DNA of 16,141 bases from JALHMQ01 sp020248785 (GCA_046343415.1 JBKDNL010000271.1:1-16141); one strand, 5' to 3'; shown: positions 1 to 7,598, counted from the first letter of the stretch. Notes: generated by a model from the letters alone, not told the origin. Translations and numbers: made by a program.

Positions 1-684
1 CCACAGCGCGGCGAAGTCCAGGTTCAGCAGACGCATCACGCCGTAGCTCACCAACCCGAGCAGCAGACTGATGACGGTTTTGAGCGCCAGATAGGAACCG
101 ATGCGCTGGTTGATCGCCGCCAGCACCGCACGGATGCGCGCAACCTGGTTCGGATTGTCGGCAAGATTCGCCAGCTTCTGGTCGCTCGTTTGGCGCTCGA
201 TCAGCAGAAAGGTCGCGTACAGGAACACGACAACGAAGCTCATCAAGATCGATCCCAATGACGTGAACATCGAGGTCAGTACACGCTGCATGTTGACGTG
301 AGCGAGCAGTTCCTGCCGCAAACTGGCCCACGTCGGCTCCTTCTCGACGCCAAAGAAAACAGCAAGTTGCTGGAGCAGGGCGAGCACCGACTGCTGAAAG
401 TACGGTGCCCGCTCCAATGCGTGCTGCTTGTTGGCCACCACCAGATAGGCCAGCGCGAGAGAGGCCATGCCGATCGCGGCCAGTGAGCAGAAGTAGCGAG
501 CCTGCACTGGCAGGCGCGGTCCGATGCCTGGCAGCCGGCCGAGCGAATCGGCGAGCCCCACGATCACGTAGACCACGACTGCCCCAAGCACAACCGGGAC
601 GAAGATCGACTTGCCGATGTAGAGCAGCCATCCGGTGATCAGGATCAGGATGGTGCTGTAGACGGCGATCTGCAGACGTTGCAT
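1..684 (-). CDS. AI-2E family transporter (PerM/TqsA-like permease), N-terminal part, cut by window edge
   Basis: The minus-strand frame is open from the ATG at 684-682 to base 1, giving 228 codons with no stop; the C-terminal third or so lies outside the window. The translation is strongly hydrophobic at the N-terminus (MQRLQIAVYSTILILITGWL), with membrane segments near residues 7-50 and 68-88. A soluble stretch follows, and further membrane segments lie at about 145-170 and 203-220. The order of two N-terminal helices, a helix, a long extracytoplasmic loop and then more helices matches the AI-2E transporter family (PF01594, formerly UPF0118). Members are inner-membrane permeases; some export autoinducer-2, others are linked to Na+/H+ antiport or have no known substrate, so the substrate here is unknown. 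The start is fixed by the in-frame TGA of the patatin gene only one codon upstream (TGA GCC ATG). The gene is therefore probably translated by reinitiation after the patatin gene, in the same operon. Confidence 0.85.
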   Translation of the reverse strand, partial: MQRLQIAVYSTILILITGWLLYIGKSIFVPVVLGAVVVYVIVGLADSLGRLPGIGPRLPVQARYFCSLAAIGMASLALAYLVVANKQHALERAPYFQQSVLALLQQLAVFFGVEKEPTWASLRQELLAHVNMQRVLTSMFTSLGSILMSFVVVFLYATFLLIERQTSDQKLANLADNPNQVARIRAVLAAINQRIGSYLALKTVISLLLGLVSYGVMRLLNLDFAALW

Positions 685-687
685 GGC

Positions 688-2919
688 TCAGTTGGGTGCG
701 CCGGGTGCGCCGAACAGCAAATACAGCGACCAGCGACCAGGGCCAGCACCAATGCCGACATAGCCGGGGCCGAGCAACGTCACCGCCGCGAGAAATGCCG
801 AGACCGACCAAGCCGTGCCGGCCGGCGGCAGCCCGCCCGCCCGATCGGTGATACGTCCGATCTCGGCCGAGCCACCCAGAAACAGTCCGTAGCCTAGCAA
901 CTCGGGCAATCGAAGCGTGCGGTTGTAGTACATGAGCCGTCCAAAGACATACTCGCGGCCCGCAAGCTCGTCGACCCGGTACGCCGACAGTCGCAGCGGC
1001 CCCCCCAGCGTGAACGACCCGTAAGCCGGCAGGTCCGACCCGACAGCAGAGCCGCCGCTGGCACTGAGGTAGAACGTGTGTGGGCCCCAACTCGTTGCAG
1101 CGCGCCCGCTCAGTTCCACGCGACTGAAGCTCTTGTCGGAGCCAAGGGCTGTTGATGCGCGATACGCTGTCCCGATCGCCCCATAGCCGGCGCGTGGAAA
1201 CCACGCCTGGTCCGTCTGGTCGACGAACATGGCTGCCCTCGGGCCGACCGAGGTGTCGCGCTCCGATGGCAGCAATGGCGATCCCGTCTCGACGCGCGCG
1301 TTGATCCGGGCTCCGGCCAGGCCGGCGCGCAGCTGGCCCCACGTGCCGAGGCGAAGTCCGCCGTCGACAGCGAGTTGGCTCATGCGGATGCGGAAGTCGG
1401 CGAGCTTGTCTTCGTTGACGAACACGCCACGCGATCGCACTCCTGCATACAAGCTTGGGGCGACGAACCATCGACCCTCCACGTGCAACGGCTGATACCA
1501 CTCGGAGGCGATGAACGTGTGCGCGCCGATCTGAGCTTCGCTCAGCCACTCCGCTCCCAGGGTGTTGAGCCAGGTGCGTCGAAGCTGTCCTCTGACGTTG
1601 AACGCGTTGTCGCCGCTGAAGTTGGTCGCCAGAGCAAGCCCGAAGCGGACGTAATCGGGGCCGATCGACTTTTCGGTCGGCTCGATGAGCATCATGCGCC
1701 GCCCATCTGCATCGTCGAGGACCCGGTAGCTGATTGCCTCATAGTCCCCGGTGCCGAAAATGCGCCGAAGGTCGGTTGCCACGATCCGTTCCGTCAGCAT
1801 CTGGCCCGGCTGGCTCTCGACGAGCCCCATGACCACGGCCGGATTGGTGCGATCGAGGCCCTCGATACGAATCTCGTCGACCGTGAAGCGAGGATCCGCC
1901 GCGGCCAGCTGCCGACCGCGCTGGGCCGCATACTGGTCCGGGGGCAGGCTGTAACGCTGCAACTGCTGCGCCATCAGCCGTGCAGCCTCTTCACCAATCC
2001 TGATCGCGTCCTGGGCCCGATCGAAGCCGGTGGCCGTAATGTCGCCGAGGTCCGGCGTGATCAGGACGTCCTTCGGTGTCAGAGTCCTCAGGCGTTCCTT
2101 GACGGTGTGAAGGCCCAGGAAGTTGATCACCTGGGCAGTGACGCCGGTCACCGACCTGATCTGGTCGCGCTGCAACGGTGGGGTTGAGATGTTGACCGCG
2201 ATGACGACGTCGCCGCACAGTTGGCGTGCCTCGACAATGGGCAAGTTGTCAGCGAGCCCGCCGTCGACCAGCAGGCGGCCGTCGATCTCCACCGGCGCGA
2301 TGGCGCCGGGGACCGACATGCTGGCGCGCATGGCCTGTGCGACGCTGCCGCTGCGAAGCACGACTGCCGCCCCGGTCTCCAGATCGGTCGCGATCGCGCG
2401 AAAGGGCACTGGCAGCCTGTCGAAGTCACTGACGTCGGCGGCCGGCTGCGCCATCTCGCGGAAGAACGATTCGATCGACACCCCGGCGATCAGCCCTTTG
2501 GGCGCGACGAGAGCGCCGTCGCGCAGTCCCAGCTCGAATCCGAACAGTGGCTTGTACTCATCGATCTTGCGGCGCACCGCCATCTCGCGCCGGGGTGGCC
2601 GGTCGCGAAAGATCTCCGGCCAGTTCGCCGCCAGGACGATGGCTTCCATCTCGCTCGTGGAGCGGCCGGCAGCGAAGGTGCCGCCGACGATGGCGCCCAT
2701 GCTGGTGCCGACCACGCAGTGCACCGGCACGCGAAGCTCCTCGAGCACCTTGAGCACGCCGACGTGTGCGATGCCCCGAGCGCCGCCCCCGGACAGCGCG
2801 AGCGCGATACGGGGCGCAGCGTCATGCTGCCGATCGGCCGCATGCGCCCACGGCGTCGGCACGAGTTGCGACAGTACGGCAAACGCGAGCGCGCCGCGGA
2901 TCAGTGATCGGGATTTCAC
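688..2919 (-). CDS. Patatin-like phospholipase with POTRA and outer-membrane beta-barrel (PlpD/type Vd autotransporter-like)
   Basis: 743 residues from the GTG at 2919. A signal peptide (KSRSLIRGALAFAVLSQL..., cut near AHA at residues 25-27) leads into a patatin lipase domain. The oxyanion loop is GGGARG (44-49), the nucleophile motif GTSMG has Ser73, and the DGG motif has Asp219, so the Ser-Asp catalytic dyad is intact. Residues of about 345-420 (FTVDEIRIEGLDRTNP...) look like a POTRA domain. The remaining 320 or so residues have the alternating pattern of a BamA/D15-type 16-strand barrel. Known homologues (Pseudomonas PlpD, Fusobacterium FplA) carry phospholipase A1-type activity to the surface. 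The open frame extends to a TTG at 2979, one base after the marC stop, but I chose the GTG because it places the signal peptide at the N-terminus; neither start has a convincing Shine-Dalgarno. The product ends in a few residues (GAPGAPN) after the last aromatic strand. It lies between marC and the permease gene, probably in one operon. Confidence 0.9.
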   Translation of the reverse strand: MKSRSLIRGALAFAVLSQLVPTPWAHAADRQHDAAPRIALALSGGGARGIAHVGVLKVLEELRVPVHCVVGTSMGAIVGGTFAAGRSTSEMEAIVLAANWPEIFRDRPPRREMAVRRKIDEYKPLFGFELGLRDGALVAPKGLIAGVSIESFFREMAQPAADVSDFDRLPVPFRAIATDLETGAAVVLRSGSVAQAMRASMSVPGAIAPVEIDGRLLVDGGLADNLPIVEARQLCGDVVIAVNISTPPLQRDQIRSVTGVTAQVINFLGLHTVKERLRTLTPKDVLITPDLGDITATGFDRAQDAIRIGEEAARLMAQQLQRYSLPPDQYAAQRGRQLAAADPRFTVDEIRIEGLDRTNPAVVMGLVESQPGQMLTERIVATDLRRIFGTGDYEAISYRVLDDADGRRMMLIEPTEKSIGPDYVRFGLALATNFSGDNAFNVRGQLRRTWLNTLGAEWLSEAQIGAHTFIASEWYQPLHVEGRWFVAPSLYAGVRSRGVFVNEDKLADFRIRMSQLAVDGGLRLGTWGQLRAGLAGARINARVETGSPLLPSERDTSVGPRAAMFVDQTDQAWFPRAGYGAIGTAYRASTALGSDKSFSRVELSGRAATSWGPHTFYLSASGGSAVGSDLPAYGSFTLGGPLRLSAYRVDELAGREYVFGRLMYYNRTLRLPELLGYGLFLGGSAEIGRITDRAGGLPPAGTAWSVSAFLAAVTLLGPGYVGIGAGPGRWSLYLLFGAPGAPN

Positions 2920-2980
2920 GCGCGCATCCGTGCCGTCGCCCGCTGAGTCATTACCATGCGCCGCCCTCGGTCGCGGCAAC

Positions 2981-3607
2981 TCAAGCGAAGCCGAAGCCTG
3001 CGCGAATCCCGTCGATCACCAACTGGGCCGACAGCGCCGCCAGTACGACGCCCAACACGCGTCCGATCACATGCGTGCCGGTCTTGCCGACGATGCGCGT
3101 CATGGTTCCGGCCGCCAGCAGGCAGGCCAGCATGATCGCCAGTGCCACCAGCAGGGCAGCAAGCACCGCCACCACCTGCGCGGGATCGTCGCCTGCGCGC
3201 CCGCGCAGCAGGACGACCGAGGTCATCGCGCCGGGGCCAGCGATCAATGGGATGGCCAGAGGAAAGACGCTCACATCGTCGTCGCTCGCTTCGGCCTCCG
3301 AGCGTTCGGACTCGGTCGCCCGCAAACCCGAGGGGCGCTGCATCACCATGTCGAAGGCAAGGACGAACAGCAGCAAACCGCCGGCGATCTGAAACGCCGG
3401 CAGAGTGATGTCCATCGCGCGCAGCAAGAACTCGCCAAGGAAGGCGAAACCAGTCAGCACCACCACCGAGATGAGCGTGGCGCGGATCGCCTGCGATCGT
3501 CGTCGCGCCTCGCTGTCGCGCGGGGTGATGCCGACGAACACCGCCGCGGTGCCGATCGGGTCGAGGATCACCAGCAGCGCGACCAGTGACACGAGGAAGG
3601 TTTCCAT
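2981..3607 (-). CDS. MarC family integral membrane protein (UPF0056)
   Basis: 208 residues, the usual length for the MarC/YhcE family (PF01914). Six hydrophobic segments are visible: about residues 3-24, 41-63, 69-88, 116-135, 146-168 and 180-200. The family signature DPIGTAAVF occurs near residue 16 and PLAIPLIAGPGAMT near residue 116. An acidic, Ser/Glu-rich loop (about 92-111) separates the two halves. MarC proteins sit in the inner membrane; E. coli MarC was once thought to be linked to multiple antibiotic resistance, but that link was later withdrawn, and the biochemical role is unknown. The ATG at 3607 is followed directly by the conserved N-terminus. I see no strong ribosome-binding site. 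The stop lies 61 bases upstream of the preferred patatin start, and the LysR gene ends 123 bases upstream, so a common transcript with both is possible. Confidence 0.9.
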   Translation of the reverse strand: METFLVSLVALLVILDPIGTAAVFVGITPRDSEARRRSQAIRATLISVVVLTGFAFLGEFLLRAMDITLPAFQIAGGLLLFVLAFDMVMQRPSGLRATESERSEAEASDDDVSVFPLAIPLIAGPGAMTSVVLLRGRAGDDPAQVVAVLAALLVALAIMLACLLAAGTMTRIVGKTGTHVIGRVLGVVLAALSAQLVIDGIRAGFGFA

Positions 3608-3687
3608 GGATTGTGGCGGTTCGATCGCGCGACTTACTGAGTCCTGCGGTCACGGCGCAAGGCCGCACGTGTGCGCCGCTCGGTACC

Positions 3688-3701
3688 GCGGCCGCGGCCG
3701 C
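3688..3701. repeat. 14-bp perfect palindrome in the lysR-marC gap
   Basis: GCGGCCGCGGCCGC reads the same on both strands and lies in the 123-bp gap (3608-3730) between the LysR stop and the marC start. It has no T run beside it, so it is not a standard intrinsic terminator. It could be a protein-binding site or simply a GC-rich coincidence. I found no convincing -35/-10 pair for marC in this gap. Confidence 0.35.
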
Positions 3702-3730
3702 TTCCTGGCGAGGCTGCGTTCATTGCTCGT

Positions 3731-4744
3731 TCACAGCCGTGCCGCGGACCGCTCAGCACGGTCCGCTTGGATCGGCTGCTCTGCCGCCTCGCGGGCGCGT
3801 GATGTCGCGTGACGAGCCGTCGCTGCGGGAGCCTTTGGCGCCGGCAAGGGCTGCTCGACGGCGGCGAGGTGCCGGAAGAGCCTTTGCGCGAGGGATGCCT
3901 GTTCGCTCTGTCCGCTCATGATCAGGCGCAGCTCCCGCTGGGCCCAGGAATCCGACAAGGGGATGCAGTGCACGTCCCCCGAGTAGACAGCGGGCATTGA
4001 CGAGCTCGAGGGGACCACCGCCACTCCCACGTCCTTGCCGACCATCCTGGAGATTTCTTCGCGGCTGCCCACATGCACGCGTGGATGGAAGCGGTGGCCG
4101 GCATGCTCGGCCTGCATGGAAAGAAATCGGTGCAGGACAGTGCCTTCATGCAGCGCGACCTGGGGTTGCCTCAGCACATCGGTGAACGAAAGCTCGGACC
4201 GATGTGCGAGCGAGGAGCGCGAACTCACGAGCACCGCCAACCTGCTGACGCCGAAGCGCTGCGTCGTGAGCCCCGAGGTCGGAGCGTCACCAGCCACCAC
4301 GCCAATGTGCGCATGCCCCTTGGCGACGGCGCGCGCGGCTTCGTCGCTCAACGACTCCTTGAGTTCAATGCCAACCCCGGGGTGCTGCCGAAGAAACTCC
4401 GCGAGCCTGTCCGTGAGATGCTCACCGAAGGCGCTGGTGTCCAGATGAATGCAGAGGCGGCCGCGCGTCCCCTGCCGGAACTCATGTAGATCGCACTTCA
4501 GCCGTTCCATGTGCGAATGGATCTGTCGGGCGTGTCCAAGGACGACCTCTCCGGCGGGCGTCATGACCATGCCACCGGCGGTCCGGTTCAGCAGGCGGAT
4601 GCCCATCGACTGCTCCATGTTCTTGACGCGGGTCGACGCCGCGCCGAGCGAGATGCAGGCGCGGTCGGCGCCGCGGGTCAGGCTGCGCGTCTCGGCAACA
4701 AGGATGAAGAGCCTAAGGTCAAACAGATCGATCGAACTGCTCAT
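3731..4744 (-). CDS. LysR-type transcriptional regulator
   Basis: 337 residues. The N-terminal winged helix-turn-helix spans about residues 6-65: DLRLFILVAETRSLTRGA leads into the recognition helix (LGAASTRVKNMEQSMG), then the wing RLLNRTAGGMVMTPAGEV. Residues of about 93-295 form the periplasmic-binding-protein-like effector domain, with RGRLCIHLDTSAFGEHL at its start and HIGVVAG in its first lobe. Beyond this is an unusual tail of about 40 residues, rich in Ala, Pro and Arg (from roughly residue 297), that LysR proteins of about 300 residues normally lack. The ATG at 4744 puts the first helix at the usual distance from the N-terminus. The effector and targets are unknown. The gene points the same way as marC downstream of it, rather than diverging from its target as many LysR genes do, so the marC-patatin-permease group is only a possible target. 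Confidence 0.9.
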   Translation of the reverse strand: MSSSIDLFDLRLFILVAETRSLTRGADRACISLGAASTRVKNMEQSMGIRLLNRTAGGMVMTPAGEVVLGHARQIHSHMERLKCDLHEFRQGTRGRLCIHLDTSAFGEHLTDRLAEFLRQHPGVGIELKESLSDEAARAVAKGHAHIGVVAGDAPTSGLTTQRFGVSRLAVLVSSRSSLAHRSELSFTDVLRQPQVALHEGTVLHRFLSMQAEHAGHRFHPRVHVGSREEISRMVGKDVGVAVVPSSSSMPAVYSGDVHCIPLSDSWAQRELRLIMSGQSEQASLAQRLFRHLAAVEQPLPAPKAPAATARHATSRAREAAEQPIQADRAERSAARL

Positions 4745-5101
4745 GGTGCATGCTCGAAACCTAGTGAGGAAAGTTGTAGCCGGCTTCGGGGCGTTTGGCT
4801 ACGCGGAATTGCGTACGCGTTGTATTCCTGTTTCATCAAGTAACGATGACTGGCATTCCAAGTCGGCCAAAGGCGTGAAGCTTGGCCCGCATCCGGGGGC
4901 GCCTGTGCATCGCATGCGTCAGCGCGCGGCTTGGTCGCCCGTGCCGGAGCATAACGGTGTGCGGGGGGGGGGGCAGCTTGCGGCCAGCTGAGTTCCGAGT
5001 CTCGAGTCTCCCGCGCGGCTCGCTCTTGCTGCGGCTGCCAGGTACGGTGGGCGGTCGTTCCGAGATAGATCGATTGCCCAGCCTGCGCACGCGGGGCTTT
5101 T
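4745..5101. other. 357-bp intergenic region between lysR and the flavoprotein gene, with a G11 run
   Basis: No frame here looks like a real protein; the short open frames are Arg/Ala/Gly-rich shadows of GC-rich DNA. The region should hold the lysR promoter (minus strand, just right of 4744), where base composition is relatively AT-rich at about 4795-4860. I could not pick a confident -35/-10 pair. It contains an 8-bp palindrome GCGTACGC (4811-4818), a run of 11 G at 4963-4973, and a tandem 7-bp repeat GAGTCTC (4997-5010). Confidence 0.6.
4963..4973. repeat. Homopolymeric tract of 11 G
   Basis: Eleven consecutive G on the plus strand (C11 on the minus strand), in non-coding DNA about 220 bp upstream of the LysR start and 130 bp past the end of the flavoprotein gene. 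Tracts of this length are prone to slipped-strand length change and to sequencing error. Confidence 0.9.
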
Positions 5102-6256
5102 CTACCCGGGGCGCGCCCTCGCGGGCGAGAAGCCCGCGACAAAGCGTCGATCGATCCGGTCCTTCCAGCGCCACACCCAGTCGCCCTCGGTTGTCCAAGT
5201 GCCCCAACTGGCGATCGCGTGGCGTGGGCCGGTGGAAAACAGATAAAGCGCCCGCTGCTGCGGGCGCCAGTGCTTGAGCGTGCGGCCTGCAATCGCGCGC
5301 CGCAGGTTTTCCGCCAAGGGCAGACCGGCGCGCACCGCGTACACGCCCGACTTCGGGCGCGGATGATCGATCATCGAGGCGCAGTCGCCGGCAGCGAACA
5401 CGAACGGATGCGACAGCGACTGCAAGCGGTCGTTGATACCGATAAAGCCGCGCCCGTCAACGGCCAGGCCCGAGTCGCGGGGCCAGTCGGCCGCGGCCGC
5501 CCCGGTGACGAGCAGCGTAGCCTCTGAAACCACCTCATTGCCCTGCGCGAGCACCACGGTGCCGCGCTCGACCGCGATGGCGTCGTCGTCGATCACGCGC
5601 ACGCCGCGCGCGGGCAGGGTGCGGCGCACCCGCTCCCGCACGGCGGCCGGCGAACTGGCCATCACGCCGTCGTGCCCCGCGATCAGCTGCACCCGCAGCG
5701 GCACCTGCGCGATGTGCGCGCGCCAGGCCACGGCAAGAGCGACTTCCACGCCGCCGGCGCCGCCGCCGATCACGCTCAGCGTGGAGGTCTCGCCGCCCTC
5801 GATCGCATTGGCCATCATCTGCACATGCACACGCGGCCACAGACTCAGAAACTGTTCGAGCGGGCGCAACGCGATGCCATGCTCCCGGCTGCCGGCCACC
5901 GCGTGGGGATCGAACACTGGTCCGCTGTCGATCGACACCAGGTCGAAGGGCATTTCGATGAGCCCTGCATCCGCCTGTGTCGCGAGCACGTGCGCCACGC
6001 GCGCAGCGAGGTCCAGACGGGTGACGTGACCGAGCACGAGGCGCACACCGGCGCGCTGCGCCAGCGGCGCCAGCGCGATGGCGATCTGATCGCTCGTGTA
6101 GTGCCCGGCGATCCAGCCCGGCACCATGCCCGAGTAGATCTGGCGCGGTGCCGGTGTGACCAGCGTGACCTCGACCCCCGAGGGTGGCGTGGCGATGAAC
6201 GACTTCAGCACGCCCAGGTGCGCGTGCCCGCCGCCGATGAGCAGCAGCCGTTTCAC
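5102..6256 (-). CDS. FAD/NAD(P)-dependent oxidoreductase of the SelD N-terminal type (TIGR03169-like)
   Basis: 384 residues, GTG start at 6256. The first Rossmann motif is GGGHAHL (8-14), unusual for the His residues replacing the common GGGxAG pattern. It is followed by YSGMVPGWIAGHY (41-53). Together these are the hallmark of the flavoprotein family that occurs alone or fused to the N-terminus of selenophosphate synthetase SelD, related to type II NADH dehydrogenases. The second dinucleotide motif is IGGGAGG (163-169), and the FAD-binding FAAGDCA lies around residue 291. No SelD kinase domain follows; the protein stops after a short Arg/Pro-rich tail. There is no obvious C-terminal membrane helix. 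Its start overlaps the DUF3047 stop by four bases (GTGA), so it is the last gene of a translationally coupled four-gene operon. Family membership is well supported; the substrate is unknown, and a link to selenium is inference from the family name and neighbours. Confidence 0.85.
   Translation of the reverse strand: MKRLLLIGGGHAHLGVLKSFIATPPSGVEVTLVTPAPRQIYSGMVPGWIAGHYTSDQIAIALAPLAQRAGVRLVLGHVTRLDLAARVAHVLATQADAGLIEMPFDLVSIDSGPVFDPHAVAGSREHGIALRPLEQFLSLWPRVHVQMMANAIEGGETSTLSVIGGGAGGVEVALAVAWRAHIAQVPLRVQLIAGHDGVMASSPAAVRERVRRTLPARGVRVIDDDAIAVERGTVVLAQGNEVVSEATLLVTGAAAADWPRDSGLAVDGRGFIGINDRLQSLSHPFVFAAGDCASMIDHPRPKSGVYAVRAGLPLAENLRRAIAGRTLKHWRPQQRALYLFSTGPRHAIASWGTWTTEGDWVWRWKDRIDRRFVAGFSPARARPG
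5120..5138 (-). terminator. GC-rich hairpin at the end of the four-gene operon (possible terminator)
   Basis: A perfect 7-bp stem, CGCGGGC/GCCCGCG, with a 5-base loop, lies in the last codons of the flavoprotein gene. The minus-strand transcript has no U run after it; only AAAAG follows the stop codon. It may stabilise the 3' end or assist termination, but it is not a classic intrinsic terminator. Confidence 0.3.
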
Positions 6257-6996
6257 GGTGCCTCCAGCCGCAACGCTTGAACGAACGCCACCGAGCGCGC
6301 TCCCGTGTTGTCGCCATCACCGGCGACGCCGACGGCAGCCAACCGCGGCAGCCAGCCGCCCGCGGCTTCGGCAGGGAAGGCGCGTGCGAAGTCGGCGGCC
6401 AAGTCGCGGCTTTCTTCGAGCCATCGTCCGAGCGTGGCGTCGCTGGCGCGGCTGCGCAGTACCAGCATCTGCACGCGCGACGTGTGCGCGTTGGGCAGCC
6501 AACTGCCGGCCGGCAGGCCGGCCGGAGCGTTATCCCACACGTAGCAGATCGAGGCAGCCGGCAACTGCGGGTCGAACAACGCGCGGCCCAGGCTCAGTTG
6601 CAGCCGCACGCCGGCCGATAGGCGTTCGGAGGGCACCTCGAACAGCACGCAAACGCGCAGCGGCTGGTCATCGCCGTCCTTGCGCCGCGCGTCACCGGAT
6701 TGGGTGGCCGCGTCCACGCGCCAACGCCAGCGCAGTTGCGGCCGCGTGGCCAGATCGGTCGTGACCGGATGCAGCAGGTTGGCGTAGGACGCATTGGCCT
6801 GGATCCGCAACACGAGCTGGCCGTCGAGTTGCACCACGGCGTACTGCGTGTGTGCCGTGATCTTCGGGACCGTGGCCAGTGTCCATGGTCCGGGCGGTGA
6901 GCCTTCGCGTGCAAACGCCATGAGTGGCTGCGCCATTGCGCCGCTGGCGACCAGCAGCAGGCATGCGGCGGTTGCGAGCTTCAGGTCGGCAGCCAT
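6253..6996 (-). CDS. Exported DUF3047 family protein
   Basis: 247 residues from the ATG at 6996. The open frame runs further upstream, but this start puts a clean signal peptide (LKLATAACLLLVASGAMA, cut after residue 22 at an A-x-A site) at the N-terminus and overlaps the upstream transferase by only 16 bases. The mature part resembles DUF3047 (PF11249): PPGPWTLATVPKITAHTQY near the start, then LRWRWRVD, an acidic DGDDQPLRVCVLFE segment, ICYVWDN in the middle, and a C-terminal VAGDGDNTGARSVAFVQAL. The Trp-rich beta-strand pattern and conserved acidic residues suggest a beta-sandwich, possibly sugar- or ligand-binding, but no function is established. It is probably periplasmic. Its stop overlaps the flavoprotein start by four bases, tying it to the operon even though the flanking enzymes look cytoplasmic. 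Confidence 0.8.
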   Translation of the reverse strand: MAADLKLATAACLLLVASGAMAQPLMAFAREGSPPGPWTLATVPKITAHTQYAVVQLDGQLVLRIQANASYANLLHPVTTDLATRPQLRWRWRVDAATQSGDARRKDGDDQPLRVCVLFEVPSERLSAGVRLQLSLGRALFDPQLPAASICYVWDNAPAGLPAGSWLPNAHTSRVQMLVLRSRASDATLGRWLEESRDLAADFARAFPAEAAGGWLPRLAAVGVAGDGDNTGARSVAFVQALRLEAP

Positions 6997-7598
6997 CCCT
7001 GCGCCTGTGCGTGACGGTAGTCGTCCGGCGTGTCGAGATCGGGTAGCGCCGGCAGCTCGTGCAGACGCAGCGCCGCGTCGCGGATGCGCTGCCGTGTCGC
7101 CGCAAGAACGGTGCTGCTGCCCCATGCAATGCCCTCAAAGAGATTCGGTCGTGGCCGCGCGAGCCCGATCAGCACGTAGCCGCCATCTTCGGCGGGTCCC
7201 AGCACGACATCATGCGACTGTAGTGCCGCGGCGGCCTCGGCCAGATGCGCGGTCGTCAACGCCGGGCAGTCGGTGCCGATGATCAGGCAGCGCGCATGCC
7301 GCGAGAGTGCCGCGACCATGGCCCCATGCATGCGCTGACCGAGGTCGTCGCCCACCTGCGCCTCGATCGGGACGCGATGCCGGGTGGCCGCCGCGATGAT
7401 CGCTGGATGGTTGGCATCGCCGGCAACCCAGAGCGAACAGGCGGCGCCTGGCAGCGCGCCCGCCTTGGCTACGGCGGCCGCCAGCAGGCGCGCCTGCAGG
7501 TGTGCCGCGCCCGCGGCACCGAGCAGCGGAATCAGCCGCGTCTTGGCCTGGCCGGCGACCGGTGCCCGCGCAAACACCGCGACTTCCACACCGGTCAT
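6981..7598 (-). CDS. TIGR04282-type glycosyl/nucleotidyltransferase (DUF2064, rSAM/selenodomain-associated transferase 1)
   Basis: 205 residues. The N-terminal signature FARAPVAGQAKTRLIP (9-24) is the nucleotide-binding loop of this GT-A-fold family (PF09837). GTDCPAL in the middle of the protein supplies the Asp expected to hold a metal ion and nucleotide, and LGPAEDGGYVLIGL follows. A C-terminal LDTPDDY motif is also typical. Members cluster with the TIGR04283 transferase and a radical SAM/Cys-rich protein, and are often annotated as arsenosugar-biosynthesis transferases; the donor and acceptor here are not known. The start codon overlaps the stop of the TIGR04283-type gene (ATGA at 7595-7598), indicating translational coupling. 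The end overlaps the DUF3047 start by 16 bases. No export signal is present, so it should be cytoplasmic. Confidence 0.88.
   Translation of the reverse strand: MTGVEVAVFARAPVAGQAKTRLIPLLGAAGAAHLQARLLAAAVAKAGALPGAACSLWVAGDANHPAIIAAATRHRVPIEAQVGDDLGQRMHGAMVAALSRHARCLIIGTDCPALTTAHLAEAAAALQSHDVVLGPAEDGGYVLIGLARPRPNLFEGIAWGSSTVLAATRQRIRDAALRLHELPALPDLDTPDDYRHAQAQGWLPT

Noticed and set aside
2123..3589. A 488-codon plus-strand open frame across patatin and marC
   Set aside because: It spans two clear minus-strand genes and their junction and has a low-complexity Ser/Arg/Ala composition with no recognisable family.
4741..5292. Short open frames on both strands covering the lysR/flavoprotein gap
   Set aside because: They are Arg/Ala/Gly-rich, run through the G11 tract, overlap the real flavoprotein gene and resemble no family I know.
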